A stretch of 64,000 nucleotides of DNA from an uncultured Rhizobiaceae group bacterium (GTDB lineage Bacteria > Pseudomonadota > Alphaproteobacteria > Rhizobiales > Rhizobiaceae). The notes under the pieces were generated by a model. That model made no database searches. It was not told the DNA's origin and worked only from the letters and a program-made list of their open reading frames with translations. Below, in pieces: positions 35,502-43,958 of this stretch; the stretch's first letter is position 1; each line of letters opens with the position of its first letter. The stretch covers positions 120,893-184,892 of the forward strand of contig CANMVS010000012.1 of NCBI GenBank assembly GCA_947501445.1. Reading direction: 5' to 3'. The position numbers and the translations under genes are program-made.

Positions 35502-36287
35502 TTATGCCGCTGCGGGCAATTCAAACTGGTCTTCCGCATAGCTGATGCGGTTGCGACCGTCTTTTTTGGATTTGTAGGTAAGCAGATCAGCCTTACGCAG
35601 TGCGGCGTCCAGATTTTCACCCTGACCGTATCGTACAAGTCCCAGACTGATGGTCAGGCGAATTTCCTGCCCCTCGTAATTGAACACGTTGTTTTCAACA
35701 GCATGGCGCAAACGCTGTGCTACCGCCCAGGTCTCACCTGCGGTACCACGACACAGCGCTATTGCAAATTCTTCACCACCCAATCGCGCGATGACATCAT
35801 CAGCACGCAGGTTTTCTCCAAATAATACCGCCACCTGCATGAGGATCGCATCACCGGCGTCGTGACCGTAACGATCATTGACCTGTTTGAAATGGTCCAG
35901 ATCAATCGTCAACAGAGCCTTGTTGTCATTGGCATTGCGGTGACTGCTACCAGAAACCGTCCGCAGCGCATCGATGAATGCACGTCTGTTTAACAGACCC
36001 GTCAGGTGGTCGGTGCGTGATTGGATCCGGAAATATTCAACCGCCAGATCGGCGCGTGCCTGCAACAGCACCGCGTAGAAAATGAAAGGCAAAGCCACAA
36101 TAATCGTTATTTTGAAGGTTAGTAAAATATCGGCAATGCGTTCCGCACCAGACAGATGACTGAAGAAATAGGCATTGACACCCTGGGTAAACAGTATGAC
36201 GGCAACCAAAAGCAGGAGCCCGCGCACAACGATTGCACCTGAACGTTTTTTTATGACATTCTTAAATGCCAAATCAGGGTATGCCAT
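35502..36287 (-). CDS. Membrane-bound diguanylate cyclase (GGDEF)
   Basis: A 261-residue protein. Two membrane helices (about 20-40 and 57-77) are followed by a GGDEF domain with the active-site motif GGEEF (170-174), the metal site TIDLDHFKQVND, and an inhibitory I-site RADD (161-164) exactly five residues before GGEEF. It should therefore make cyclic di-GMP and be subject to product inhibition. No separate sensory domain is present. ATG at 36285-36287 follows GGAGG. It lies between cobQ and the cobalamin riboswitch on the same strand, but no functional link with B12 is evident. Confidence 0.93.
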   Translation of the reverse strand: MAYPDLAFKNVIKKRSGAIVVRGLLLLVAVILFTQGVNAYFFSHLSGAERIADILLTFKITIIVALPFIFYAVLLQARADLAVEYFRIQSRTDHLTGLLNRRAFIDALRTVSGSSHRNANDNKALLTIDLDHFKQVNDRYGHDAGDAILMQVAVLFGENLRADDVIARLGGEEFAIALCRGTAGETWAVAQRLRHAVENNVFNYEGQEIRLTISLGLVRYGQGENLDAALRKADLLTYKSKKDGRNRISYAEDQFELPAAA

Positions 36288-36501
36288 TACCGACCTCCAA
36301 CGTGCCAGAGACACGTCTCTTTCTATAATACCATCAATTCAGTTTCGTACGGCGCAATGTCACGCGTTAGAATAACCACTCCAATACCAACATAATTATC
36401 AATGCCAATGAATGCTTATCAGCAGCGCTAAACTCACAACACATTAGCGTGAAAACGCAAATGTCTGCTTATTAAAGTTGGTTAAAGTTGTGCTAACGAC
36501 T

Positions 36502-37950
36502 TCAGGCAAATCCAGGCAGGTTGGAACTCACAAGTTCATCCAGTCGACCAGCAATCTGGTCGAGAGCCCGATCCACTTCCATACGGTAGTTGAGATTTGC
36601 GCCGTTTACTCCCAAATCCTCCAGATAACGGCCCCGGAACACATCATTGGCAAATAGCCCATGCATATATGTACCGACAATTTTGCCGTCTTTAGACATC
36701 GCCCCGTCTGACCTACCATCTATTGTATTAAACGGCTTTTTGCAATCAATACCTTGCGTTTTACCCAGATGAATCTCATATCCGTCCAGTTTTACGTCAT
36801 AAGACAGATTATGCGCCTTTGTATTCTGTACAGTTTTTGCCGGCGCCATGACGGTCTCAATGTTCAGCAAACCGAGGCCGTTAATTTCGTGAACAGGCCC
36901 TTCAATACCGTGCGGGTCATAAATTTTGTTGCCCAGCATCTGAAAGCCACCACAGATACCCAAAACCCGGCCACCGCGCGCCACATGCTGATCGATATCA
37001 TGATCCCAGCCCTGATCCCGAAGCATCATCAAGTCGGAAATGGTCGCTTTTGAACCCGGAATGACCACCAGACCAGCTTCCGGTGGCAAGCGTTCGCCGG
37101 GGCGAACCATAACAAGTTCCACATCGCTTTCAGCCATCAAAGGGTCGAAATCATCAAAATTTGCAATTCGCTCAATCAACGGAACGGCAATCACCAGTGA
37201 TTTTGTCGCCCCGCGCGCAACCCGTTCCAACACAACCGAATCCTCCGCAGGCAGTTGCCCTGCTTCCCTTAGCCAGGGGATCACGCCAAAACAGGGCCAG
37301 CCGGTGTGTTTTTCAATTTCAACCAACCCGCTATCGAACAGCGAGATATCGCCGCGAAACTTGTTGATCAGATATCCAGTGATCATTTGTCGATCCGCTT
37401 TCGAGAGGATCGTATGGGTGCCAACAAGCGAGGCGATGACGCCGCCACGATCAATATCCCCCACAAGAACGACCGGGACATTGGCTTTGGTTGCAAATCC
37501 CATATTGGCTATATCGCTGGCGCGTAGATTAACTTCCGCCGGTGAACCTGCCCCCTCAACAATGACCAGGTCAGCACCATCACGTAGCGTTTCCCAGCTC
37601 TCCATTACGGCGCCCATCAGTTGCGGCTTCAAACGCTGGTAATCGCGACCGGCAGCCTGTCCCCAGACTTTCCCCTGCACGACAATCTGCGACCCGGTGC
37701 TGGACTGAGGCTTTAACAATACCGGGTTCATATGAACTGAAGATGGCACGCGACAGGCAAGGGCCTGTAGCCATTGAGCACGGCCGATTTCGCCACCATC
37801 GTCGGCAACAGCGGCATTGTTTGACATATTCTGCGGCTTAAAGGGCCTGACCTTCATGCCGCGATTGGCTGCCAACCGGCACAGACCCGCCACCAGGACA
37901 GTTTTGCCCACATCCGATCCGGTTCCCTGAAGCATTATTGATTGTGTCAT
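36502..37950 (-). CDS. cobQ: Cobyric acid synthase
   Basis: A 482-residue amidotransferase. The N-terminal ATP-binding domain starts MLQGTGSDVGKTVLVAGLCR (the DTBS-like P-loop), and the C-terminal glutaminase-like domain has the catalytic cysteine in VLGICGGFQMLG with a histidine in GTYMHGLF. It amidates four carboxyl groups of adenosylcobyrinic acid a,c-diamide. It is transcribed separately from the riboswitch operon, and no riboswitch was found in its own leader (37951-38160). It may continue into the diguanylate cyclase gene 214 bases further. Confidence 0.96.
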   Translation of the reverse strand: MTQSIMLQGTGSDVGKTVLVAGLCRLAANRGMKVRPFKPQNMSNNAAVADDGGEIGRAQWLQALACRVPSSVHMNPVLLKPQSSTGSQIVVQGKVWGQAAGRDYQRLKPQLMGAVMESWETLRDGADLVIVEGAGSPAEVNLRASDIANMGFATKANVPVVLVGDIDRGGVIASLVGTHTILSKADRQMITGYLINKFRGDISLFDSGLVEIEKHTGWPCFGVIPWLREAGQLPAEDSVVLERVARGATKSLVIAVPLIERIANFDDFDPLMAESDVELVMVRPGERLPPEAGLVVIPGSKATISDLMMLRDQGWDHDIDQHVARGGRVLGICGGFQMLGNKIYDPHGIEGPVHEINGLGLLNIETVMAPAKTVQNTKAHNLSYDVKLDGYEIHLGKTQGIDCKKPFNTIDGRSDGAMSKDGKIVGTYMHGLFANDVFRGRYLEDLGVNGANLNYRMEVDRALDQIAGRLDELVSSNLPGFA

Positions 37951-38162
37951 GACAGCCTGACTAACACCGTCAAATGCCCCTGAAAAGCCACCAATTGAGA
38001 TCGGTTCATGCCATCCTCAGGTTTACACATTGTCGCATTTGTGACCGGCGGCGCAAATTTGACAGTCCAGGGCGGTTTTGTGGCTTTCAATCAATCAGAA
38101 CCCGCACTAGATGAGCGATCAATGCACACACGTGCCCTAACACTTGAAAAAGGACCTATGCG

Positions 38163-38303
38163 ATGTTGTATATTTTCAACAAAAACGATGGCGTACACAT
38201 CGCCTGGAATGGTGTTGCCGAAACCAATGTTCGCGAAAAATCGCTGACCAGCGGCCTTATCGCAACTGCGGCTGCCCTGATCCGTACCCGGTCTGCCGGT
38301 TAA
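38163..38303 (+). CDS. Candidate small protein of 46 residues, unrecognised
   Basis: ATG at 38163 follows AAGGA by 9 bases and opens a 46-codon frame beginning MLYIFNKNDGVHIAWNGVAE. The second half (LIATAAALIRTR) could form a short helix. A hairpin followed by a T-run lies 55 bases after the stop (38358-38388), in the right place to end this transcript. Nothing on the opposite strand explains the stretch. I do not recognise the sequence. It lies alone between divergent cobQ and the acyl-CoA dehydrogenase. Evidence is ribosome site plus terminator only. Confidence 0.5.
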   Translation: MLYIFNKNDGVHIAWNGVAETNVREKSLTSGLIATAAALIRTRSAG

Positions 38304-38357
38304 AATAACAGGTGCATGTACATGCCACCCCATCGGTGGCCATGTCACTGGATATAA

Positions 38358-38388
38358 GTCGCAGCCCAACCGGGTTTGCGGCTTTTTC
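38358..38388 (+). terminator. Rho-independent terminator after the 46-residue frame
   Basis: GTCGCAGCCC pairs with GGGTTTGCGGC (one bulged T) over a 4-base loop and is followed by TTTTTCTT. It reads only on the plus strand, where the candidate small gene is the only open frame upstream, so it supports a short plus-strand transcript. Confidence 0.65.
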
Positions 38389-38442
38389 TTTGTATGAAAG
38401 ACGCGTGGGTTAATTATTAGGCAACATCTGCATATGCGACAA

Positions 38443-38572
38443 CCGCGCTTCGGAAAACCCTGAGCGCGGTGTGGTCAACATACTTATGACCGCTTCGCAA
38501 ATACACACGAAGATCGCGAGCACTCCGGTACGCAATACCTTGTCCGGAGCGGGCGGCGGTGTCCCCCGCCGC
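38443..38572. other. Hairpin-rich intergenic stretch, possible structured RNA
   Basis: Three stems follow each other: CCGCGCT/AGCGCGG (38443-38469), a two-part stem CTCCGGTA/TACC with CCGGAG (38523-38549), and GCGGCGG/CCGCCGC (38553-38572), followed by a few T bases at 38580-38583. No coding frame explains them. The strand and function are unknown. The rest of 37951-38829 holds only the small gene, its terminator and a palindromic-element fragment. Confidence 0.4.
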
Positions 38573-38793
38573 GCAATCCGTTTTAGGGCAATATAGTTAC
38601 CGGAATGTTATTGAGACCTTAATCAAATCTAAATTTTGCAGCTTTTTTCTGTTTTGTTACTTAAATGAAAAGAAAAGTGATGAGCGCGAATACTATGGAT
38701 TATTCCAGTATGACAATAGTAGAACCAAAACTGCCTTGCCGGATGAACCCAAAATTCGTGTAGATTTGACGACTGAATGCTTGGATGAATTGG

Positions 38794-38812
38794 CAAAACC
38801 TGAATTGCCCTA
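38794..38812 (+). repeat. Right-end fragment of the 99-bp palindromic element
   Basis: CAAAACCTGAATTGCCCTA differs at one base from the right end plus TA of the intact copies. The other 80 bases of the element are not recognisable upstream, so this is a remnant or a chance match. It is 18 bases from the stop of the acyl-CoA dehydrogenase gene, the same kind of site as the intact copies. Confidence 0.5.
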
Positions 38813-38829
38813 CTGGTCGCGGGCAGACG

Positions 38830-39993
38830 CTAGGATCGCAGGTGGCGCGCAATAATGACCCGCATAATTTCGTTGGTGCCCTCAAGAATCTGGTGAACAC
38901 GCAGATCACGTACCAGCTTTTCAATGCCATAGTCTGCAAGATAACCATAACCACCCAACAGCTGCAGGGCATCATTTGCGACATTAAAGCCGGTATCCGT
39001 GACGAAACGTTTTGCCATCGCAGACCATTTGCTGGCATCAAATGCCTTTTGGTCGAGTTTAATGGCTGCCGCATACAGCATCAGGCGCGAGGCTTCCAGT
39101 TCTGTGGCCATATCCGCCATTTTGAACTGCAAACCCTGAAACTGATTGATGGGTTTACCAAAGGCTTCACGCTCAGAAGTATATTGGACCGCCTTGTCGA
39201 AAGCCGACTGCCCGCCGCCAAGAGAACAGGCGGCAATATTTAACCGTCCGCCGTCGAGCCCGGCCATGGCAATTTTAAATCCCATTCCCTCATCGCTGAT
39301 GCGGTTGGCAACCGGAACGCGGCAATTGTCGAATATGACCTGTGCAGTGGGCTGCATATGCCACCCCATTTTCAGCTCCGGCGCACCAAACGAAAGGCCC
39401 GGTGTGTCTTTTGGTATGACAAGCGTCGATACACCCGCAGGACCATCATCGCCTGTCCTGACCATGGTTACATAAAGATCATTGACCCCTGCTCCTGAGA
39501 TAAACTGTTTTGCACCATTGACGACATAACAATCCCCGTCACGCGTGGCGCGTGTTTTCAATGCGGCAGCATCAGATCCTGAACCAGGTTCTGTCAGACA
39601 GTAGCTGGCGATCTGCTCCATCGACGTCAATCCGGGAAGGAAGCGCTGTCTTTGTTCCTGCGAGCCGAAAGCATCAATCATCCAACCGGCCATATTGTGA
39701 ATGGAAATGAAACTGGAAAATCCCGGGCATGCATAGGCCAAAGCCTCGAAAATCAACACGGCATCCAAACGTCCAAGACCGGAGCCTCCAACATCATCGC
39801 GCAGATAAATTCCACCCAGCCCCAGGGGCGCCGTTTCACGGATTACGTCAAGCGGCAGATGTTTGTTCAGGTCCCACTCCAGAGCCTTGGGCGCAACACG
39901 ATCGGCAGCGAACGAACGCACCATATCCTGGATTGCCAGTTGTTCATCGCTCAAACCAAATTGTTCCTGCGGTGTATCCACGATCGCGTCCAT
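38830..39993 (-). CDS. Acyl-CoA dehydrogenase family protein
   Basis: A 387-residue flavoenzyme. CLTEPGSGSDAAALKTRA is the family FAD/substrate signature and QLLGGYGYLADYGIEKLVRD the second signature, where the catalytic glutamate region and the C-terminal EGTNEIMRVIIAR follow. The length and segments such as GKPINQFQGLQFKMADM are close to isobutyryl-/short-branched-chain acyl-CoA dehydrogenases. It introduces a double bond into an acyl-CoA and passes electrons to ETF. ATG at 39991-39993 follows GGGAGAG. It stands alone, and a TetR-like AACGCTCGTT dyad lies 76 bases upstream. Confidence 0.93.
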   Translation of the reverse strand: MDAIVDTPQEQFGLSDEQLAIQDMVRSFAADRVAPKALEWDLNKHLPLDVIRETAPLGLGGIYLRDDVGGSGLGRLDAVLIFEALAYACPGFSSFISIHNMAGWMIDAFGSQEQRQRFLPGLTSMEQIASYCLTEPGSGSDAAALKTRATRDGDCYVVNGAKQFISGAGVNDLYVTMVRTGDDGPAGVSTLVIPKDTPGLSFGAPELKMGWHMQPTAQVIFDNCRVPVANRISDEGMGFKIAMAGLDGGRLNIAACSLGGGQSAFDKAVQYTSEREAFGKPINQFQGLQFKMADMATELEASRLMLYAAAIKLDQKAFDASKWSAMAKRFVTDTGFNVANDALQLLGGYGYLADYGIEKLVRDLRVHQILEGTNEIMRVIIARHLRS

Positions 39994-40069
39994 TGCTGCT
40001 CTCCCTGAACCCGGCATTCTTTCAGCCCTGCCTGTTTGGCGTAAAACTAACGAAAAAATCAGAAAAGTA

Positions 40070-40079
40070 AACGCTCGTT
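40070..40079 (-). promoter_or_regulatory. Possible TetR-type operator upstream of the acyl-CoA dehydrogenase
   Basis: AACG-CT-CGTT is a perfect short dyad in the leader of the dehydrogenase gene. TetR-family regulators of fatty and amino acid degradation often bind AACGnnCGTT-like sites. No TetR gene is in the window, and a 10-base dyad can occur by chance. Confidence 0.3.
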
Positions 40080-40238
40080 CATTTCCATGCAGTTATGGCA
40101 AACCTACCGTTGCCGAAAAACCATCATCAGCAACCAAATTGCCTCTTCTACAATTAAACATTGTACCAGACATCAATTTTACGCAAAATCACATCCAGGA
40201 GAAAACCCGCGATCCAAAAGCGCGCAGGGAGCCCTTAG

Positions 40239-40847
40239 ATGAATTCAGTATTGAGTAAATTGGCCAATCGTATCTCGTCACCTTTCCTTCGATCAGCATT
40301 GATGGTCCTGGGGATCGTGGCACTTGCCGGGTGCACCAGCACAAATTCCGGGGTGACGACAGTCTATTACAGTGTTCCTGGTGTGACCGCCGAACAGATC
40401 AATGCCCAGATTGCCCGTCGTGGGCCGCAAAATGGTCATGCGATCGGCACAACAGAAACCCGTATGACACCAAAAATCAAAACGCGCCGACAAGACGGCC
40501 AATGCTACATCGAATCCGTTGATGTTCTGCTGGATATTCGTGTAACGCTGCCACGCTGGTCGGAACTTGAAAAAGCTGATGGCAACACGCAATCCAAATA
40601 TCGCGGTCTGGCCTCCCATGTTGAATGGCATGAACAACAACATGTCGATATATCCCGAAGATATGCCAAGCTCATCGAAAATTCTCTGCTGCAATTGCCG
40701 CCAGTGGAAAACTGCCGCCTTCTGATGAATAAATCCAGAGTGCTGTTCAAGAACCTTTTTGATGCGCACAATCAGGAACAGCGTGCCTTTGATGCGGCAG
40801 AGCGCAAGGAAATTGAAAGCCGCCTGACGTCACTTGGATATTCGTGA
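40239..40847 (+). CDS. DUF922 family lipoprotein, putative zinc protease
   Basis: A 202-residue exported protein. After an N-terminal helix the sequence VLGIVALAGCTS is a lipobox, so a lipid-anchored form is expected. The core carries VEWHEQQHVDISRRYA, an HExxH zinc-protease motif in the setting typical of DUF922 (predicted secreted Zn-dependent protease). Two cysteines (CYIES and NCRLL) may pair. The substrate is unknown. ATG at 40239 is accepted although the ribosome site is poor. Its TGA stop lies 1 base before the TA flanking a palindromic element. Confidence 0.85.
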   Translation: MNSVLSKLANRISSPFLRSALMVLGIVALAGCTSTNSGVTTVYYSVPGVTAEQINAQIARRGPQNGHAIGTTETRMTPKIKTRRQDGQCYIESVDVLLDIRVTLPRWSELEKADGNTQSKYRGLASHVEWHEQQHVDISRRYAKLIENSLLQLPPVENCRLLMNKSRVLFKNLFDAHNQEQRAFDAAERKEIESRLTSLGYS

Positions 40848-40850
40848 TTA

Positions 40851-40949
40851 GACCGTTTCACGTTTTGTCACAAACGGGATAACGGTGTCGGCCTTTGATT
40901 TTGTTGATGCATTCAGGTTTTGCCGATTCCGTCAAAACCTGAAGTGCTC
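40851..40949 (+). repeat. 99-bp palindromic intergenic element, copy 5
   Basis: Begins GACCGTTTCACGTTTTG, ends CTGAAGTGCTC, and is bordered by TA on both sides (40849-40850, 40950-40951), the clearest case of a two-base duplication. It lies between the DUF922 gene and the convergent formate dehydrogenase gene. Confidence 0.9.
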
Positions 40950-41004
40950 TAACAAGGCACAAGCCGGATAATTTGCGAAATTCAATGAAGCCGTGATGAA
41001 GCCG

Positions 41005-43794
41005 CTATTCGGCGGCTTCGACATCTTCCATCGCACCGACACGGGCAGCGCAATATTTGAACTCGGGGATCTTGCCAAATGGGTCAAGCTGCGGATTTGT
41101 CAGTCTGTTTGCCGGACTTTCGTTGAAACAGAACGGCATAAACACCATACCATCTGCCACCTCGCGGTCAGAACGTAAAATGGCTTCGACTGTTCCCCTT
41201 CGCGTTTCAACCGTTACATATTGACCCGCGACCAACTGCTGACGCTCAATCTCATAAGGGTTCATCGCAGCTATGCCCTGCGGCTCAAGCTCATTGAGCA
41301 CTTCGGCCCGACGGGTCATTGCACCGGTGTGCCAATGCTCCAGCAGGCGGCCGGTTGTGAGCACCAGTGGATATTCATCATCGGGCACTTCATCCGGTGG
41401 CAACAGGTCTGCAGGTACAATTTTTCCGCGACCATCAGCCGTCGGGAAGCCATTGACAAAAATAACCTCATTGCCCGGCTTGTCCGGTGCATCCGCCGGG
41501 TACGTTACGACATCCTCGCGTTCAATACGCTCCCAGGAGATATTGGCCAGTGATGGCATCACAGAAGCCATTTCCGTATAGACTTCAGAAACATGTTCAT
41601 AAGGCCAGTCCAGACCGATGGACTGTGCCAGCTGGCAGATCAGTTCCCAATCCTGACGGGCCTCGCCGGGCGGATCTAGTGCCGGACGTCCAATCTGCAC
41701 CTGCCGATTGGTATTGGTGAAGGTCCCGAGTTTTTCCGCATGGGCCGAGGCCGGAAGCACAACATCTGCATGCCAGGCAGTTTCGGTCAAAAAGATATCC
41801 TGCACAACCAGATGCTCAAGCTTGGCGAGTGCCGCGCGCGCATGGATCTGATCAGGGTCAGACATGGCTGGGTTTTCACCCATCACATACATGCCCTTGA
41901 TCGTGTCCGCATGGATCGCATCGATAATTTCAACAACCGTCAGCCCCTTCACAGGGTCAAGCGGACGGCCCCACATATCTTCAAACTCATTGCGGATATC
42001 GACATTTTCAACGGACCGGTAATCCGGATATACCATCGGGATCAGGCCTGCATCGGAAGCGCCCTGCACATTGTTTTGTCCGCGCAGGGGATGAAGTCCG
42101 GTGCCGGGGCGCCCCACCTGTCCGGTTGTCAGGGCCATGGCAATCAGACAACGTGCGTTATCCGTGCCATGGGTATGCTGAGATATGCCCATTCCCCAAA
42201 AAATAATCGAACGCTCTGATTTGGCATAGGTGCGTGCGACCGTGCGCAGTGTTTGCGCATCAACGCCACAGACCTCAGCCATTGCTTCGGGTGTAAATTC
42301 GCGGACCTTTTCCTTCAGCGCTTCAAAACCAGACACATTGGCCTGTATATATTGCTCGTCATAAAGCTGCTCGGTCACAATGACATTGAGCAGTGCATTG
42401 AGCATTGCCACATCACTGCCAGGCTTGAACTGCAGCGAATGGGTGGCATGACGCATCAGCCCCTGCTTGCGCGGATCCATGACAATAAGTGTTTTGCCGA
42501 GTTTGACAGCCTGTTTGAGATAGGTTGCTGCCACGGGGTGGTTTGTGCCCGGACGCGCGCCAATAACGATAATACAATCCGCCTTCATGGCATCGGTAAA
42601 GGGTGCAGAAACGGCACCGGAACCAACGCCCTCCATTAGGGCTGCAACCGATGAAGCGTGGCATAAACGGGTACAATGATCGACATTATTTGTACCAAAA
42701 CCCTGGCGGATGAATTTTTGGAACAGATAGGCTTCCTCGTTCGACCCTTTGGCAGAACCAAAGCCGGCGAGTGCGCTTCCACCATCACGATCATGAATGG
42801 ATTTCAGCCCCCTGCCAGCACGCTCCAGTGCTTCTTCCCAGCTGGCTTCGCGAAAAACCGTCAAGGGATCGACATTGCGCATATCCGCATCCCCCGCCTT
42901 GGGCGCATCGTCCCGGCGGATCAGCGGTTTTGTCAGACGGTCGGCTGAATGAACGTAATCAAACCCAAACCGGCCCTTGACGCAAAGCCGATTTTCATTG
43001 GCCGGGCCATCACGGCCATCGACCTGGACAATGCGGTTATCCTTTACTGCAACGCTGGTCTGACAACCAACACCACAAAAGGGGCACACGCTATCAACGA
43101 CCTTGTCAAAAGACTGTACAGCCCGCTGTCCATTGGCCTCATCCATAAGCGTTTTTTCAAACAATGCCCCTGTCGGACAGGCTTGCACACACTCTCCGCA
43201 ACTCACGCAGGTCGACATGCCCATGGGGTCATGAACATCAAAGATCGGAACGGAATGCGTTCCCCGACCGCCCATGCCGATAACATCATTAACCTGAACT
43301 TCGCGGCACGCACGCACGCAGGCACCACAGGTTATGCAGGCATCAAGATTAACAGCAATTGCCGGATTGGTAACATCAAAGCCACGATCCATCGCGTCAT
43401 TGTCAAACTTTGAGCCGTATCGGTCCGAGCCGGCAATTCCCATGGAGCCGGCCCAGTCCCAGAAGGCGGACTGATTGTCAGGACTTTCTTCCTGTGGACG
43501 CATATCGCTGGCCAGCAGCTCAAAAACCATCTGCCTGGATTTTTCTGCACGCTGCGAATCCGAATGCACAACCATTCCATCGGTGGGTTTGCGAACACAG
43601 GACGCCGCCAACGTGCGTTCCCCGTCAATTTCAACCATACAGGCGCGGCAATTGCCATCGGCACGATACCCGGGTTGATCGAGATGGCACAAATGCGGAA
43701 TGCGCGTGCCTTCACGTTTGGCAACATCCCAAATGCTCTCATCCGAAGATGCTGAGACGGTTTTCCCATCCAGGCTAAAACGAATTTCAGTCAT
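41005..43794 (-). CDS. fdsA: NAD-dependent formate dehydrogenase, alpha (catalytic) subunit
   Basis: A 929-residue molybdopterin enzyme. Domain order: 2Fe-2S ferredoxin part (CHLDQPGYRADGNCRAC, about 36-52), His/Cys cluster region, two 4Fe-4S motifs (CITCGACVRAC and CVSCGECVQACP), then the molybdopterin domain with its own cluster CPFCGVGCQ. The metal-binding residue is cysteine in TRLCHASSV, with no UGA selenocysteine codon. FdsA oxidises formate to CO2 and passes electrons to FdsB and NAD. Its ATG overlaps the stop of a 55-residue frame by 4 bases. In this window it may finish oxidation of one-carbon units released from methylated amines. Confidence 0.95.
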   Translation of the reverse strand: MTEIRFSLDGKTVSASSDESIWDVAKREGTRIPHLCHLDQPGYRADGNCRACMVEIDGERTLAASCVRKPTDGMVVHSDSQRAEKSRQMVFELLASDMRPQEESPDNQSAFWDWAGSMGIAGSDRYGSKFDNDAMDRGFDVTNPAIAVNLDACITCGACVRACREVQVNDVIGMGGRGTHSVPIFDVHDPMGMSTCVSCGECVQACPTGALFEKTLMDEANGQRAVQSFDKVVDSVCPFCGVGCQTSVAVKDNRIVQVDGRDGPANENRLCVKGRFGFDYVHSADRLTKPLIRRDDAPKAGDADMRNVDPLTVFREASWEEALERAGRGLKSIHDRDGGSALAGFGSAKGSNEEAYLFQKFIRQGFGTNNVDHCTRLCHASSVAALMEGVGSGAVSAPFTDAMKADCIIVIGARPGTNHPVAATYLKQAVKLGKTLIVMDPRKQGLMRHATHSLQFKPGSDVAMLNALLNVIVTEQLYDEQYIQANVSGFEALKEKVREFTPEAMAEVCGVDAQTLRTVARTYAKSERSIIFWGMGISQHTHGTDNARCLIAMALTTGQVGRPGTGLHPLRGQNNVQGASDAGLIPMVYPDYRSVENVDIRNEFEDMWGRPLDPVKGLTVVEIIDAIHADTIKGMYVMGENPAMSDPDQIHARAALAKLEHLVVQDIFLTETAWHADVVLPASAHAEKLGTFTNTNRQVQIGRPALDPPGEARQDWELICQLAQSIGLDWPYEHVSEVYTEMASVMPSLANISWERIEREDVVTYPADAPDKPGNEVIFVNGFPTADGRGKIVPADLLPPDEVPDDEYPLVLTTGRLLEHWHTGAMTRRAEVLNELEPQGIAAMNPYEIERQQLVAGQYVTVETRRGTVEAILRSDREVADGMVFMPFCFNESPANRLTNPQLDPFGKIPEFKYCAARVGAMEDVEAAE

Positions 43795-43958
43795 ATCTGT
43801 ACAACCTCGATATAAGCACTGCCATCATTGATATAGAGCCCGGCTCCACAGGAACCAGATGCGTTGGCTTTCTGTCGAAATGCGGCGACAGAACCCCCTG
43901 CCGGTAAAAATATGCTGCGTGTCAGGCCACGTCTTGCCTGAAAGGACCTACAAATCAT
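43791..43958 (-). CDS. Candidate 55-residue protein between the formate dehydrogenase subunit genes
   Basis: ATG (43956-43958) lies inside the last codons of fdsB, and the TGA stop overlaps the fdsA ATG by 4 bases (43791-43794), so the frame bridges exactly the gap between the two subunits. The product begins MICRSFQARRGLTRSIFLPA and has an end GLYINDGSAYIEVVQI. I do not recognise it; it is not the usual FdsD. The coupling arrangement is typical of real genes, but 55 codons can also be open by chance. Confidence 0.45.
   Translation of the reverse strand: MICRSFQARRGLTRSIFLPAGGSVAAFRQKANASGSCGAGLYINDGSAYIEVVQI

Noticed and set aside
36502..38160. Second cobalamin riboswitch in front of cobQ
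   Set aside because: No B12-box or aptamer core could be found in the leader on the minus strand.
38559..38855. 98-codon plus-strand frame before the acyl-CoA dehydrogenase
   Set aside because: Low-complexity start, no ribosome site, contains a palindromic-element fragment and overlaps the dehydrogenase end.
41005..43794. Selenocysteine formate dehydrogenase
   Set aside because: The metal-ligand position is an ordinary cysteine codon in TRLCHASSV, and no in-frame TGA is present.
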